Assembly: GCA_015179025.1 (NCBI GenBank)
Contig: WHUX01000085.1
Coordinates: 124,001 to 188,000, forward strand
Source of the DNA: Terfezia claveryi
Taxonomy: Eukaryota; Ascomycota; Pezizomycetes; Pezizales; Pezizaceae
Direction: 5' to 3'
DNA: 64,000 bases
Shown here: piece by piece, positions 33,609-45,847 of the stretch
Layout of the letters: each line of letters opens with the position of its first letter
Numbering within the stretch: position 1 is the stretch's first letter
Program-made: the position numbers and the translations under genes
The notes under the pieces: model-generated
The model's database searches: none
The model's input: only the letters and a program-made list of their open reading frames with translations
What the model was told of the DNA's origin: nothing

Positions 33609-35285
33609 TCACTCACATACCCTACGAGTGGCAATAACATCCCTCTCAAACGCCCCCACCCCGCACCTTACTCCCTCAGCAAACTCCCTCACCCCACGCA
33701 CCTCCTTTCCCTCTCTCTCTGGCTTTCCCTTTGCATCTACCCAGCCCCTCACCCTTCTACCTATCCACCCCTCTAAACATCCAATCCTCGCTCCTCCGGA
33801 TTCTCCTGCACATGCCCCACCATCACCATCTCCATACACATTGTCCATATTTATCAACCCTAACCCCACTGCCTCACCACTTTCCCCTTCCACTCCAACT
33901 CCACGCCAAAACCCCACCGCATCACTAAACCCCGCCTCCCAGCCCTGCTCAAACGCCTCCCTACCTTCATCACCCCTCCTCTCCACCCAGTCCCTCACCG
34001 CACCAGATTGCAACTCCCCCTTGACCCTCCCCGCACATATTAATATCTCCTCTCCAGTCATAGTCCTTACTTCATGACCAAAACTCACATCTTCCTTACC
34101 AACCCAACACCCCGCAAACCCATACCACGTCTGCACTCCCTCCTCTCTCACCTTCTCCCACACAGTCTTATCCTGCGTCGTGAGTACCCAATCCACACCC
34201 TTTCCCAGCCCCAACCCCTTCAACAGCTCCGCACCAGAATCCAAAACCACATTGATCACAACCCCATTTCCCATCTTCTTAACCCACTCCATCCGCTCCC
34301 TCCCCTCCCCTGAACCCACATACACAGGGACATAAATCGGCAAATTATTCTGATTCAAAATCCCACTCCAAATCTTCAAGTTTCGCTCAAAGACCACCTC
34401 CCCTGCGTCGGAAAGAGATAGCTCCATTCCAACGATATTCTCATGCCTTTTCAAAACCTCCTCGGCGATATTCGCTAGCGCCCTCAAATCTGGGGTATCC
34501 TCCGGGACATCTCGGGGTTGAGGATGTATATGCTCCAGTAACACACCCAAGCCATATGATTTTGCTGTTGAAATTATAACGTTCAGGCGGTCAATTTCGG
34601 TCATAGGATCTACGCCTCCAAATACACTCCATTTCATGGGAATCTTCACCCCTGTCACCCCCGCATTAGCCAACCCCTTCCACATACCCGCATTTTTATA
34701 CTCAGTCCCATCCACTTGGATGAGTACTCCCCTGTGCCGCCTATACCTCCACACACAACCCTGATTGACATTCATCCCCAATGTAGCATCCGCAGCCTTC
34801 CCCTCCTTCCCCCTTCCCTTCACTTTCTCCTTCTCCCCACACCCAATATTCGATATTCTTATCTCCGGGACCTGCACCTGCACCTCCACCTTCCCCCTCC
34901 TAACCCCACATCTAGCCCTACTCCTCGCCCTCCCCTGCGGGGCCGTCGGCACCTTAATCGTGACAATCGACGAACTTGAGTGTTCCCTGAATGGTACCGG
35001 TCGAGGAGAAGACTGCTGCTGGGTGAAAGGGGAGGCGGGGTATTCCCAGTCTGCGGCAGATTTTAGGTCTGCGATGTCTGGGTTTGTGGGTCCGGAAGGT
35101 GTTGATGAGTTGCCTTGTTTGGTGGATGCGCGAGATGAGGCGCGGGAGTGGGAGCGGGATGAGGAGCGTTGGGAGGTGGCGTTGGGGGATGAAGGTCTCG
35201 AGTGGTGAGGGGTAGAGAAGGGGGAGGTACGAGAGTACAGGGGGAGGAGGGAGTCGAGGCCCAGGGTAGAGAGGAGTTTTTTCAT
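33609..35285 (-). CDS. GH5-like (TIM-barrel) protein with degenerate active site
   Basis: This is a single exon of 558 aa from the ATG at 35283-35285 (MKKLLSTLGLDSLLPLYS). The first 170 residues are Ser/Pro/Arg-rich, without a signal peptide. The later part resembles the family 5 glycoside hydrolase barrel of fungal exo-glucanase relatives: GVKIPMKWSVF, EIDRLNVIISTAKSYGLGVLLEHI, LANIAEEVLKRHENIVGMEL, and a final AFEQGWEAGFSDAVGFWR. The usual Asn-Glu-Pro acid/base site is not visible: where it should follow VGMEL the sequence reads SLSDAGE. It may be a non-catalytic or intracellular barrel protein. The family call rests on strand and helix pattern rather than a full motif. Confidence 0.6.
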   Translation of the reverse strand: MKKLLSTLGLDSLLPLYSRTSPFSTPHHSRPSSPNATSQRSSSRSHSRASSRASTKQGNSSTPSGPTNPDIADLKSAADWEYPASPFTQQQSSPRPVPFREHSSSSIVTIKVPTAPQGRARSRARCGVRRGKVEVQVQVPEIRISNIGCGEKEKVKGRGKEGKAADATLGMNVNQGCVWRYRRHRGVLIQVDGTEYKNAGMWKGLANAGVTGVKIPMKWSVFGGVDPMTEIDRLNVIISTAKSYGLGVLLEHIHPQPRDVPEDTPDLRALANIAEEVLKRHENIVGMELSLSDAGEVVFERNLKIWSGILNQNNLPIYVPVYVGSGEGRERMEWVKKMGNGVVINVVLDSGAELLKGLGLGKGVDWVLTTQDKTVWEKVREEGVQTWYGFAGCWVGKEDVSFGHEVRTMTGEEILICAGRVKGELQSGAVRDWVERRGDEGREAFEQGWEAGFSDAVGFWRGVGVEGESGEAVGLGLINMDNVYGDGDGGACAGESGGARIGCLEGWIGRRVRGWVDAKGKPEREGKEVRGVREFAEGVRCGVGAFERDVIATRRVCE

Positions 35286-37917
35286 TGTGCTGTGCGGATT
35301 CCCCTGCTGTATGGATGGAGGTTTCCGTTTCTTCAAGCTGGCCTGGTGTGGTGAAGCTGGAGAGGTGGCATTATAGCTTGGTCTGGGATATGAGGTATTT
35401 GTCCCCCTCCCTTTCTGGTTGAATTCGAAATCGATTCTCTTTCTCCCTTTGTTGCTTTGCAAGCCCTGGACTGGCAGCCAGAACTCCAACTCACTGACGT
35501 CTGACTCGGCAGTCTTCCCTCTGGAGCTGTCCTCCCCAGAACCACAGCGCCTTTCCTCAACCCTTAGAGTCCTACAGCCCTACAGCCCTACAGCCCTACA
35601 CCCCCACAGTCCCACAGTCCCACAGCCCCACAGCCCCAGCACCGTCCCGCCCTGTCTCTGTCGACGTCCCTTTCGATGTATGATGTATGTCGACACCGCC
35701 TTTGGATCCGAGTATCGAGGCTCGCTGGAGCCGCTCGATATCGGTGGTGCTCTAGACCTGTGCAGCCGACTGTGCAGCTATGAAACGTAACTCAAGTAGT
35801 AGTACTTACACTCACTACAGGCGGTACCGGTAACGAGCCTTTCCTTGCGACTCTGCGTGAATTTGACCTTGCAATATTTCAGTCGGTCCAGCGACGGGAA
35901 ACGACAGGCAAGCACGCAAACAGGCAGGCAGGCAGCAGGCAAGTCCAAGTCCAGTACAAAACAAAACAATCCAGCCAGAAACCTGTTGCGGTCTCTGTGA
36001 CTCGCTCTGTACGGTACCTCCATCCCCACACCTGTGGCAGAACTCGCTGTTGCAAATGGCCCTTCGCCAAGCCATGTCAGTACACCCTGTGTCGCCGCCA
36101 GGGCACTCTGTATCTCAACATGAAAATAAATCAACGTAACCCTATGAATTCCCCCCAAATAAAGAAACATCTTTCTGCATCACAAAACCTACAAGCAAAC
36201 CGGCAATAGACCTCCCAAATACATGTGCCACCTCCCAACACGTACCACCTAGGTGCATATCCCTGGACAATCACATTCTTCGTATATCGCCGCTCTAGCA
36301 CAGTACAGTATAGAGCTAGCAACTATGCCTGCTGCCTCTTTGGGCAATCACAGTTTACGAGCAGACTTGTAAGGCTGATTAATTCCCCCCTGGGTTTCCG
36401 GATTTCTGCCACACGCAGTTCCCCCATAGCCTCAACCCCTCACACCTGCGCACTCTTCCCATCGTCAAAAACCCCCTCTCCTGTCTCAACTACCAGCACC
36501 ATTTCATTCACCTACTGTTCCTCCAGTTCAATCACACCACTGATAGCCACATGCCTAGGGCAGAAAACTGATTCAAGATTTATGCAGGAGAGGTCGACCT
36601 GCGATTGAAGGTTGATGAACTGATTGCAAATGCAGTGCGGCTAGAAGGCCAACTCTATGATCGTTCCAGCAGAACCCACAACCCTCGGTGTTGACAGAAC
36701 CTTGCAATACCCCATCCTCCACTATACAATGTTCGTAGTCGCAGAGAACCAAGGATACTTACTATGCACTACCTCGGCTCGGCTGCAAGTGGCTGCAACA
36801 CGCAACACAACTTGCAAGTAAACGGCAATTTCCGGAGACTCGTAAATTATGCGTTTACGGACTCTCGGGACCTACCCCTCACATGGAGAAGTGGCACTCT
36901 GGACGCCATCCAGCATTCGTTTGTCGGACCGTTTGTCTTCAATGCCCGTATAAGACGCTTGGACCAGCGAAGAAAGTCACTCCTGCAATTAGTCAAGTTT
37001 CATACATTGGGTGTACTTAATGGCACATCTACAATGGAAATTGCAAAGGTCTCTGGGTGCCTAATTCAGGCGGCTACCATGCGGGTGCTGCTTCTCTGCC
37101 ACCCACATTCTGACCGAGCTCGAGGAGGGAGAATTGATAAGAATCCAGTCCACGAATCCGTCTTGGTTATGTTGGCAGCACATCTTAGATAGTTGTGGGG
37201 TATAATACACTAGCAAAGGGGACCTGCTACTTTAGTTGTGGCGACTTCAATGCATACCAATACTTGTGTTAATACTTTGGCTTCAGAGACTATTTAACTT
37301 AAACCCACTGGGGGGCCATGACAGAATTCCCGTGAACCAACTGTAAATTTCCGCCATTTTAATTTGTGACAGTGACCATCTAATATAGATAGTGCTCATC
37401 TATGTATTAGGCTTTCCATGTCCCCCTTCTTCTCATCTATCAGCGCTAGTACTTTACAGTGATGTCCCCTTGTTGGACGGCTGTAGACCGCTTGACTGCA
37501 ATAAATTACCCCTGAAGTTGATCATGATAACTAGGCTTCTATTCTCTCTGTTCGGTTGTGTGCAAATTCGAGTTTCCTCTAGACTACGCAAACTTAATGG
37601 AATATAGCTTCAAGGCATCTCTCTTCCCCTAGCTTTTTGTTTTGCACAAAAAAAAAGAAAAAAAAGAAAAAAAAGAAAAAAGTACCACTTGCGATAATCG
37701 TCACAAGGAAACGTTCAAAGCAACCCCACACACAAAGATTCACATGGTTGAAAACCATCACCGCAAAGACAAGGTCCCTGAAAACCGCAGAAACATGTAT
37801 CCCCTTAGTTTCAGACCACCATATAAACAAGCATACACAACCCAATAGCCAAACAAACCTTCTGATAGAAGTAAAGTTTTCGCCGGGCGGCGTCCTCGGC
37901 GCCACAGTTACGGCACT
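35286..37917. other. Gene-poor spacer with a short tandem repeat
   Basis: No gene is firmly supported. Immediately upstream of the GH5-like gene is a run of CCCTACAG/CCCCACAG units (35571-35637). Two weak protein-like stretches exist: complement(36512-36640), discussed among the findings, and a plus-strand 142-codon frame at 36764-37192 with no recognisable domain. An A-rich stretch with (A)nG units lies at 37646-37680. Confidence 0.4.
35571..35637 (+). repeat. CCCTACAG / CCCACAG tandem repeat
   Basis: The repeat has several consecutive 8-base CCCTACAG-type units, degrading to CCCACAGT and CCCCACAG to the right. Confidence 0.85.
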
Positions 37918-38951
37918 TCATTGCCAATTCGCCAAACCCCTTGGTTTTCCATCACAGGACATCGTGTCTGAGGAGGGGATATTGTCTGATGCATCCGAAT
38001 CAATATCATCCCAATCACTATCTGTATCCTTATCCGTTTGGCTCTCAACTGTACAATGGAGCAATGAAGTTTCTCCGGATCGACTGCCGCTAGTTGTGGA
38101 CCTAGTTCGGGGAGTCAAGACATCTTCAGAAGATTTCCAACTTGGTTTTTCGCTAGAGTGGGTAATCTCTGGCTCCTCAACCGAAGAATTCTCACGCACT
38201 ACCTGGAGCTCTGGCCAAGTGATCTCAAAGCTTCCTGGCCTTCGGGATGCATTTCCAGGATCTGATGCTCCAGAGGCCTTGATATCCTTTGTTCTTTCAT
38301 GCGTGGTAATGTTAAGCCATGGTGTAACCTTCTCCATAGCTGCCAGGCGGGTTGCACCAGATGCATTCGCAGAATCACAGTTGGTATCCCCCTCCTCTCC
38401 CTTTTTGGTACCCTACTGGATAAAATCTCCGCCCATGTGCCGATTGGGGTTTTCCTGAATTTCTCGTGCTTTGTCATTGCCTGTGCATGAGAGTCCTTGT
38501 TTTGAACAGGGCTATATGGCACCGGCAGCAGCACATAGTGTAGCATTCCCTTGTAAGGATGGGCGCTTGAGAACTTGAAGTAACCTTCTCTCCTTAAAAT
38601 GAGCCTCGTAACTTCATTTTCTCCTAGTGCATCAGAGCACTTTACCAATTTCCTTGCTAGAAGGGACCAAGAGTATCCTTCTTGCAGATTATCATTCAGG
38701 ATCCCTATAGTTTGCACCAACACCCCTAGGAATCTGCCTGATTTATCCGCTAGTTCACAATCGTGAGATGCGGAATAGGCAGGCGTGGACGAGGCTGAAA
38801 AAGGGAGACCGTATACCTCCAGACCTGGATTCGAAAGCGTAGATTGATCTTGTTCATCTGTCTGGTTTGTTTGCCGAAATTCGAGGATATAAAATAGCGT
38901 GGGTGGGTTTGTGATGAGAAGGCATAAGTGGGCGGGGGCATGTGTTGACAT
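37918..38951 (-). CDS. Member A of a three-gene unrecognised paralogous family
   Basis: I do not recognise a known domain. The protein starts MSTHAPAHLCLLITNPPTLF. It shares three blocks in the same order with the genes at 43569 and 45848: FYILEFR, VYGLPF, and VLVQTIGILNDN followed by a Trp-containing strand, then a hydrophobic HYVLLPVP. The frame from 38951 is open to 38199. A likely intron begins near 38420 (donor GTAGGG or GTACCA) and ends at CCTGGCAG near 38345. The frame then continues as MEKVTPWLNITTHERTKD to the stop at 37918, with a Ser/Asp-rich acidic tail (DTDSDWDDIDSDASDN). The exon join is inferred from splice consensus only. Confidence 0.55.
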
Positions 38952-41900
38952 AGTTGATCAAGGAAGCCAGCCTATAGGCAGCAAGAGATGTGTTGCACAA
39001 GCTAGGAACCGATACAGGTCGCTTGGTTGAATCCCAGAGTGACGGTTCACGATAAGCGGCCAAGCTCCCCCATCTTATTGCTGAGTCGTAAGGTTTTTTG
39101 CTGCTCAGATGAAGTCACTCCCACGTGAAATCTCGGAAGGTGCTGTGAGTTTAAAAACCCTAGACCTGAATGGGGCTGAGACGTATATTGTGGAGACTGG
39201 CAAATACTTAATCAAGAGGCCCTAGTCTCGACCCAGACGGTCCCATGAATAAGACTCTGGGTTGACATAAATATTTACAGTGTTTTTCTGAGGAGGGCCC
39301 CTTGTGTTTGGGACCGCAATTTTATATGCTAGTGCTGCTTCAAAAAAAAAAAAAAAATATGCGGTGGCTATTAGATTCTGTTCAGGGTAATTCACTAGGG
39401 GAACAAAAGGTACACCAAGCCCAGGGAATTACAAAATACGAGTTTGCCCTAAAGTTACAAGGGGCTTTGGAATCACTTGATACCATTACATGGCCCTGTT
39501 TTTTATTCATAATGTAAATAAATGAAACACTAGAACGCCGCTAGAACGACTTGGGTCTATTCTTGCGCGAGAGAAAGATTATTGCAAAAACCCAGTTTTA
39601 CCAAAGCTTGTGCTCAACAAATAAACTTCCCAGCCAAGGCAAATTCAATTAGGGTTTATCACAGGCGTTAGGCGTTGTTACATTCGGCCGACAGCCGAGA
39701 AAGGGTCACATGGAGGGAAGCTATTGGTATGGTTGTGTTGTCGAGTGTTAGTTCTAACCTAACAATCAATCGTCTTGCGTAAGATGGGCAGCTATGGGTG
39801 GACCAAAAGGAGGGGGCGCATTTTGCGATCGTCTGCAGCTTGATTCGCAGGTTTCTAAAGGGTTCGTTTAGCTACAGGCAATTATTATTAATTCACCTAG
39901 GTTTATATTGCAGTGCTAAAATGATTACTTTCACTAATTTGTATATGAGATGAGTGAGAAATCAGAAATAATCATACTTTGAATCAGGGATGCTTTATTG
40001 GTTCAAGTATTTTTTTCAGACAATTCCAAAGACTGATCTTCTGGACTAGAACACATATATTTCCTCCCCGACCTAGTCGGAGTATGGAAAGCTTCATTGT
40101 TTAAGAGCCTCTGGAAATGTTCCATGGCTGCTTTTCTTGGAACGGGAAATTAATATCCCAAGTGAGTGACAGCTCAGGGTAACTCAGTGTGCGTGGAGGG
40201 ATATACGGCTAAGGACGTATTGCTGTGGCGTACCTGCATGGACAAGGGTTAATTCTGATATTCTTTGTTTCAATATGCGTGCCTACAGTTCTTAGGAGCC
40301 CGAATGTCGTGACTATTTGTCTGCTAGGTGATGCCGTATAAAGCTGTCTAATCATAATATCTCAGTTGGTGGGTGCAGTGAGGTGGAACACTGGACACAT
40401 TGAGGTTAGAGGAATTCAACAGACAAAATCTGTCGCATTCCCCGAAGCCAATGTCAAGTCGTCTTTGGTTGGTGCCAAATGAGCTGCATATGGGATTTTG
40501 TACGCAGGTGATATCACCTCACTTTTATTGTCTCGTTCAATCTATGTTTTGGAAGTCCTTACAGTAAGTAGTTTAGATTATAGTAGAAAAAAAATCGAAT
40601 TGGTGTAGCCATAGTCTGATTGGCGACTTAAACTTGAGAGGGATGTTGGAGAGATTGCTGGTACAAGGCCTTGTAGAGGACTGAATGGATGATACAGAAA
40701 ACATAGCATGGTGAGTCTTTTCTACAAATACCTCGGTTTCAGGTAATATTGTTTCTGGTTGCGTTCGCTCATAGATTAAATTTCCCCACACTCTCGTAGG
40801 GCTTAGTTGTATTATTTGCTAGTACAATGCAATTCATCTATTTTCTGTACTTATTCCATAAAGTATTTATTATGCGCTGGTAATTAACACATTTCAAGTA
40901 GCAGCGAACGAAGAAACCTAAGGTAGTACTAACAAACTGCTCCCAAACGCAACCTACAAGGTCCCAGTACATTTTTATTGTTACCCGTTCTCTTCTTCTT
41001 CCCCAGACACGGTGGTAGTATCTTGATCAAGCATTAAGAACTGCCTTCTGATTTACGAATCGAACGTAATCGGGGCTTTTAGGAATTACCAAAAAAGGAA
41101 CTCTCTTACTGCGACGGGATGGCTGCGCTAGGTGGAGACGCTCCCTCTTGTCTCCACCAGTGGCAGTGAAAATTCGCTCTCAATGATTAAATTAAAGCCC
41201 ATGATTGAATGTAGGAGGCATGTTACATCGTTTAGGGTTTCCAAGATCTGCATGACAACTTGGATCTCCTTCTATGAAGGATTTCGATATCGAATGGCAT
41301 GTGATAAACGTTGGCCCACTGACTGGAGGGATCGCTTGAAACTGTACTTTCCATTGAGAGGCGGAAATCAAATAGATAGAAGTGTTGACGAGTAGGATGG
41401 TGGAGGTGTACACGGTGGTGAGCCGAGGTGGGAATTTCGTTAATCTTTGACATTCTATTCACTTCTTAGTATGTGGGAATCACAGTATCAAGATGGAGGT
41501 TGATAAAGTTGGATAGCCCTTGAAACTCGATATTGACCTTTCAAGTTGTCAAGGTGAGTTTAGGTAATCTGGTACGTTGCTTGATATAAATGTACTCCAT
41601 GGAATTAAATTGTCCCTTTCTCGGTGGTGACTGTTTGCCCCTCTGACGATAGGATGAGGTCTAAAAACTTGGTACTAACTTCTCAGCATGGGTGAATTGG
41701 GCAACTACGTGTCGAGACCAGCGTAGCTAGATGTTCCTTGGGTCCTTTCTACAAAACCCTCGCAACCCCCTATCATATTGACATGGGGCCGTAGCACATG
41801 CAAGCAGTAAATGGAAGGAGATTCAAAAAAAAAAAAAAAAAAAAGATATTTCGGCACTACAGATATTACAAATTTTTTACAAAATTATTATGGCCGCCTG

Positions 41901-43125
41901 CAAAACCTTCGGGGGCATCTTGCCGCGTCTCTCTGGAGATCCTTAACCGCCTACGTTTAGGATTGTTGGCATAGATGTAAAAATGCTAATTGACATACCG
42001 TAAAGTAAGACAGTACGGACGCAGTCACTTTCGCCATTCTACTGACCGTGACTTTGTATTTGCCAACACAAGCCGCTCCCACTCCTGCTAGCCTGCTTAC
42101 TGCGCGAACAGCAAGCCAATAACCCGAGCAACCGCTGTCCTACAGCTTGTTAAATCTCAAACTATGCTCTTGATGGCTTCAAAGGCTCTAAACCTAATTG
42201 GCAACTATCTCATACTTCTGAAGACCAACAGACCTGCCGTCAGATACAGAAGTCGATCTCGACATCTTAAATGAAGATGAGGAGGTGGATGGAAGTGATA
42301 TTGAGCACGGAGACTATATTACAGAGGATGAGCTATCTAATATGCTAGGATTACATTTGGTGAGGAGATTATATCGATTCAGCCACCAGCCTGTCTCCAA
42401 GTCTTGTTTTATATAACACTATCACATATATGTGTAATTCTTCTGTATCACACAAGTAATTCAGACTCGAAATGTCAAAGGCAACTACGAAATTCTGTGC
42501 CAGTGGATTTTGTCCAGATGTTATGCTGTAGGATGTTGTGTTATAGAGCATTGGCGCTTAATTGTATTTTTGGCCTAGATCCCATCAGCTGAACCCATGG
42601 CATGCAAGTTGTGCGTGTCTTAGCAGCCCATGGATTACGGTAATCTGGAATATCCATACAAAACCCCTTGATACCTGTGATTTGGTTATTTAATGGATTC
42701 GTTTAACAGGTGCGGTTAGGTATCTAAGTCCTTAGCAGACTTCAGAAGTCCTTTCGCTGCTGATATGAATACTCGACTCCTCATGTTCAATTTTTCTTGT
42801 GTGATTGCGCTGCCTTCGGATTCGAGTTCACCCCAGGGTATACCATCTTCCATCACATTTCGTCATCTTTGAGCGCGCATATCAAGGTTATACATAGGTA
42901 TTGGGGCTCATGCGGCCCCCCCCCGCGCCAGTGTCGGCTTATGCGGATTTGTATGAAATTTGCTCAATAAGCCCGTCTGACCGAGGGATTAATGCCAGTA
43001 CATGAACCAACTAGGTAGGTACTGGTGCCAGTAGCATTCGTCATAAATCCCCTACAAGCCAAAATGCAATGACACATCCGTTTGCCTGAGTCTTCTCTCC
43101 GAGGCTTCGCATGTCTAATTTGAAT
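38952..43125. other. Long AT-rich spacer
   Basis: No gene is supported in 4.2 kb. A-runs lie at 39342-39357 and 41825-41845. At about 42210-42420 an acidic open frame (DLPSDTEVDLDILNEDEEV, then DGSDIEHGDYITEDELSNML) may be the exon relic of a lost gene. Confidence 0.45.
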
Positions 43126-43557
43126 TCAATTAGCAAAAAAATAATGGTCATCCTTGAATAGGCTTGGATGACTGGTGGTACCTAGGTAGTGTACATGAGC
43201 TCTTGAGATTCTCTTCTGTGATAAACGCAGCAAGGTTGTCTGAATTACATTGCAGGCAAGACATGCCGTGCGCGGAATACGAGGCCCAATGGGGAGTGCC
43301 GGCAAGCACTTGTGGCTTACCCAATCAAGAAAGATTCCCTCCTCCACGTGATACGAATGCATCCATTGTTCCAGGCCGATATCTATTGAAGGAAAGTAAT
43401 AAAAAACCAGAGAACTCCGAATGTTTAATCCCTGAGACTTTGTCTTCATATCCCGCCCTATCCCGAACAATTTCCAAGTATTCATGGGTTTGTCGTCGCA
43501 ACATCGGATAGAAACGTTCAGTTTATCGAGATCGAGTTCCAGCAATAGGGTGTACAT
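43126..43557 (-). CDS. Hypothetical protein, weak
   Basis: This 143-codon frame starts MYTLLLELDLDKLNVSIRC and has a protein-like composition (DKPMNTWKLFGIGRDMKT, EQWMHSYHVEEGIFLDWV). It lies head to head with family member B, whose ATG is 12 bp away. I see no domain or intron. It could be a fragment of an older gene or chance. Confidence 0.25.
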   Translation of the reverse strand: MYTLLLELDLDKLNVSIRCCDDKPMNTWKLFGIGRDMKTKSQGLNIRSSLVFYYFPSIDIGLEQWMHSYHVEEGIFLDWVSHKCLPALPIGPRIPRTACLACNVIQTTLLRLSQKRISRAHVHYLGTTSHPSLFKDDHYFFAN

Positions 43558-43568
43558 TTTCTCATAAG

Positions 43569-44297
43569 ATGCATACGGCCAGTGTTCTTCCAAGTACACC
43601 ACATTACCGAGTTTACTGCCACCTCTCTCTCACCACTCCTTCCCCACCATACTATCTCCTCGACTTCCGACCTGGAACTGCAGGCTCTGAAGTCACCGAT
43701 ACCAACTCAATATCATGCAGTATCGCTTGGGGTCGAGTTTACGCCCTTCCTCTCTCAACATACAACCCCGCCATCTGGAACTCTACCATAACCGATGGCC
43801 TTTCAGAGCTCGATATTCTTGTTCTTATGCGGACCTTGGAAGTGATAAATGAGGAATCACCCGGTGGTGTACGATGGGTGATGAAAGGAAAGAGAGATGA
43901 AGGAGGGGTGTTCAAGATAATGTTGGAGAAAGTGGAACTGAGGGTATCAGGTACTCCTGGGTCGAGTATTCGAGGAATTACACCTGTGGAGGAATTGGTG
44001 CAGAAGGACGGGTTAGTGATGTATTTATTGGTTGTGCCGGAGAGGGAGGAGTATATTCTGCGGAGAAAGGAACGAGAAGGTGAAGACATCGCAATCGAGC
44101 TAGTGGCGATGACAGGTGAACCGATCTCACACCCGAGTAGCCCTTGGAAACAGCAGGGTACATCATTTGAGAAGGGGCGATTGGCTCTGCTGGATGGCAA
44201 ACTGGGGACACTGCTCGCCACCGGGGGGATTATTGCAGCGTTTATATATATGGGGGCAGGGTTTATACAGGTACCCGTTATTAATACTGGTGGCTGA
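43569..44297 (+). CDS. Member B of the three-gene family, with C-terminal membrane segment
   Basis: This single-exon protein has 242 aa. The shared blocks are PYYLLDFR (27-34), VYALPL (56-61), VLMRTLEVINEE (about 85-96) with a following Trp, and a hydrophobic VMYLLVVPERE (about 150). The last 30 residues include a strong membrane segment (LLATGGIIAAFIYMGAGF), so the protein is probably tail-anchored with its body in the cytosol. The function is unknown. The frame is clean and this is the best-preserved member. Confidence 0.65.
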   Translation: MHTASVLPSTPHYRVYCHLSLTTPSPPYYLLDFRPGTAGSEVTDTNSISCSIAWGRVYALPLSTYNPAIWNSTITDGLSELDILVLMRTLEVINEESPGGVRWVMKGKRDEGGVFKIMLEKVELRVSGTPGSSIRGITPVEELVQKDGLVMYLLVVPEREEYILRRKEREGEDIAIELVAMTGEPISHPSSPWKQQGTSFEKGRLALLDGKLGTLLATGGIIAAFIYMGAGFIQVPVINTGG

Positions 44298-45847
44298 TAT
44301 ATGTATATAGGCTGCGAATGATTCGATGCCTGCATGTACATGTGACATTATTCTGGTATTTAATTGTAATTTCCTAGAGGATACTGTAAAATAACAGTGC
44401 TGATTTTGTTCGACATAATATCTGTACTTTGCAAGCACCTTGTGCAAATGGAGGTGTAAGAACTTTCATTTGCCTAGTCGTCGTCAGAACACAGTATGCG
44501 AGGCAGGCGAGGCTCCCACCACAGTACAATACGCACAGAATAGGCACACTTATCAATTTTGTTTACCCTCAGATTGCACTGTAGCAAGTATTGATATTGG
44601 TATTAATCTTCATGTCTAGTCGTTGTCGTCAAGTGCCTCGGTCGTTGCCTGGTCTGATTGTAGTTTCTAGAGATCAATAAATTAGTCTGTTTGTCCATAG
44701 AGGCTTTCCCCATATATCTAGACTAGGTATTCAAACCAGACAAAAGTATCCACATATCCCCATCGTTCTAGAAACTCATGTTCATGCTTAGATGCAATGC
44801 TTCTTACCGAGCAAAGGCTTTTTTTAGCTATTCCATGCTAAGCCATGGGAAAGAGCTGCATTGTCAAAGTACACTAGTTGCACTACCCCTCCACAGGTAG
44901 TGCAACCAGACTAGTCACCCATAGTTCCTCCTTGATTTTTTGGAGCAACCACTATACTTCCTGAAACCCGTCTCATTCTGGAGCATGTTTACGGCCTACC
45001 TCTATCAAGCAGCTCTCGGGGAGACCAATATCCGACCAATGTCAATCAGGATATACAGCCTGGTTCGACTATTCACGTCACAGCTCGCTTCTCAGAGCTT
45101 GAGCTAAGTCATTATGCAGGGACCTGTGGGTTTGACATGGGCCATACATTCACTAATTGAGCTCAATAAGAAAGCGAGTTCAGAGTAATTCTAGGATCCA
45201 TATACAAAACGCCGGCGCCCGATGAGGACGAGAAGATGACGCCAGCTAAACAAGAACTTATTGCATGATTGTGAAAAGTTTTCTAGGTCGCATGAAGGCA
45301 GATGCGAGGTTCAGGCGGGTGGGAGATTTGTGGCTCCTCTGCATAGGTTCTGATAAGGTATCAAAGTTGACATTAGCTATGAACTACTATGTAGTAACCA
45401 TGAAAATGTTTTCTTGCTGAATTTGCTGACAAGTAGCCAAAGCCATATATGACCTCCTTTTGATTTTCCACCCCCATGTACAATTTCCGGCTCGAAACTA
45501 GATACTTAAGATACTTAGGAATCTCCTGATAAACATGAACTCCCCTTATTCCTAAAAGAAATTGAGGAAACATTAAGTAAGAGGAAGATCGAGTCTCAAA
45601 ATCACATCTAGTCCATTCCGTTCATGATTCTGCCGAGAAACGCCGTGTGCCCAAGTGCAAGAAGCATCTTGTATCTCCTGGACCAGTGCTTCTTTGATAA
45701 AGCAACCTCCGACTGCTAGAGCTCTGCCGCATTTACCTCCTTCCTTCGCTGCAGTCCCTGCAGTCCCTGCCTCCTCTGCTGCTTTACCCTCGGTCTTTGC
45801 CCCATCGTTAGGAGCTCCGGTGTTCCTTTGCTATATTGGCATCGGCG
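44298..45847. other. Spacer between family members B and C
   Basis: No gene is supported. One copy of the short CAACCAGACTA repeat lies at about 44903-44913. Confidence 0.5.

Noticed and set aside
33628..35208. Long Pro/Ser/His-rich plus-strand frames
   Set aside because: They are the reverse-strand shadow of the GH5-like gene.
36764..37192. A 142-codon plus-strand frame
   Set aside because: Composition is only weakly protein-like, with no domain, intron or neighbour support.
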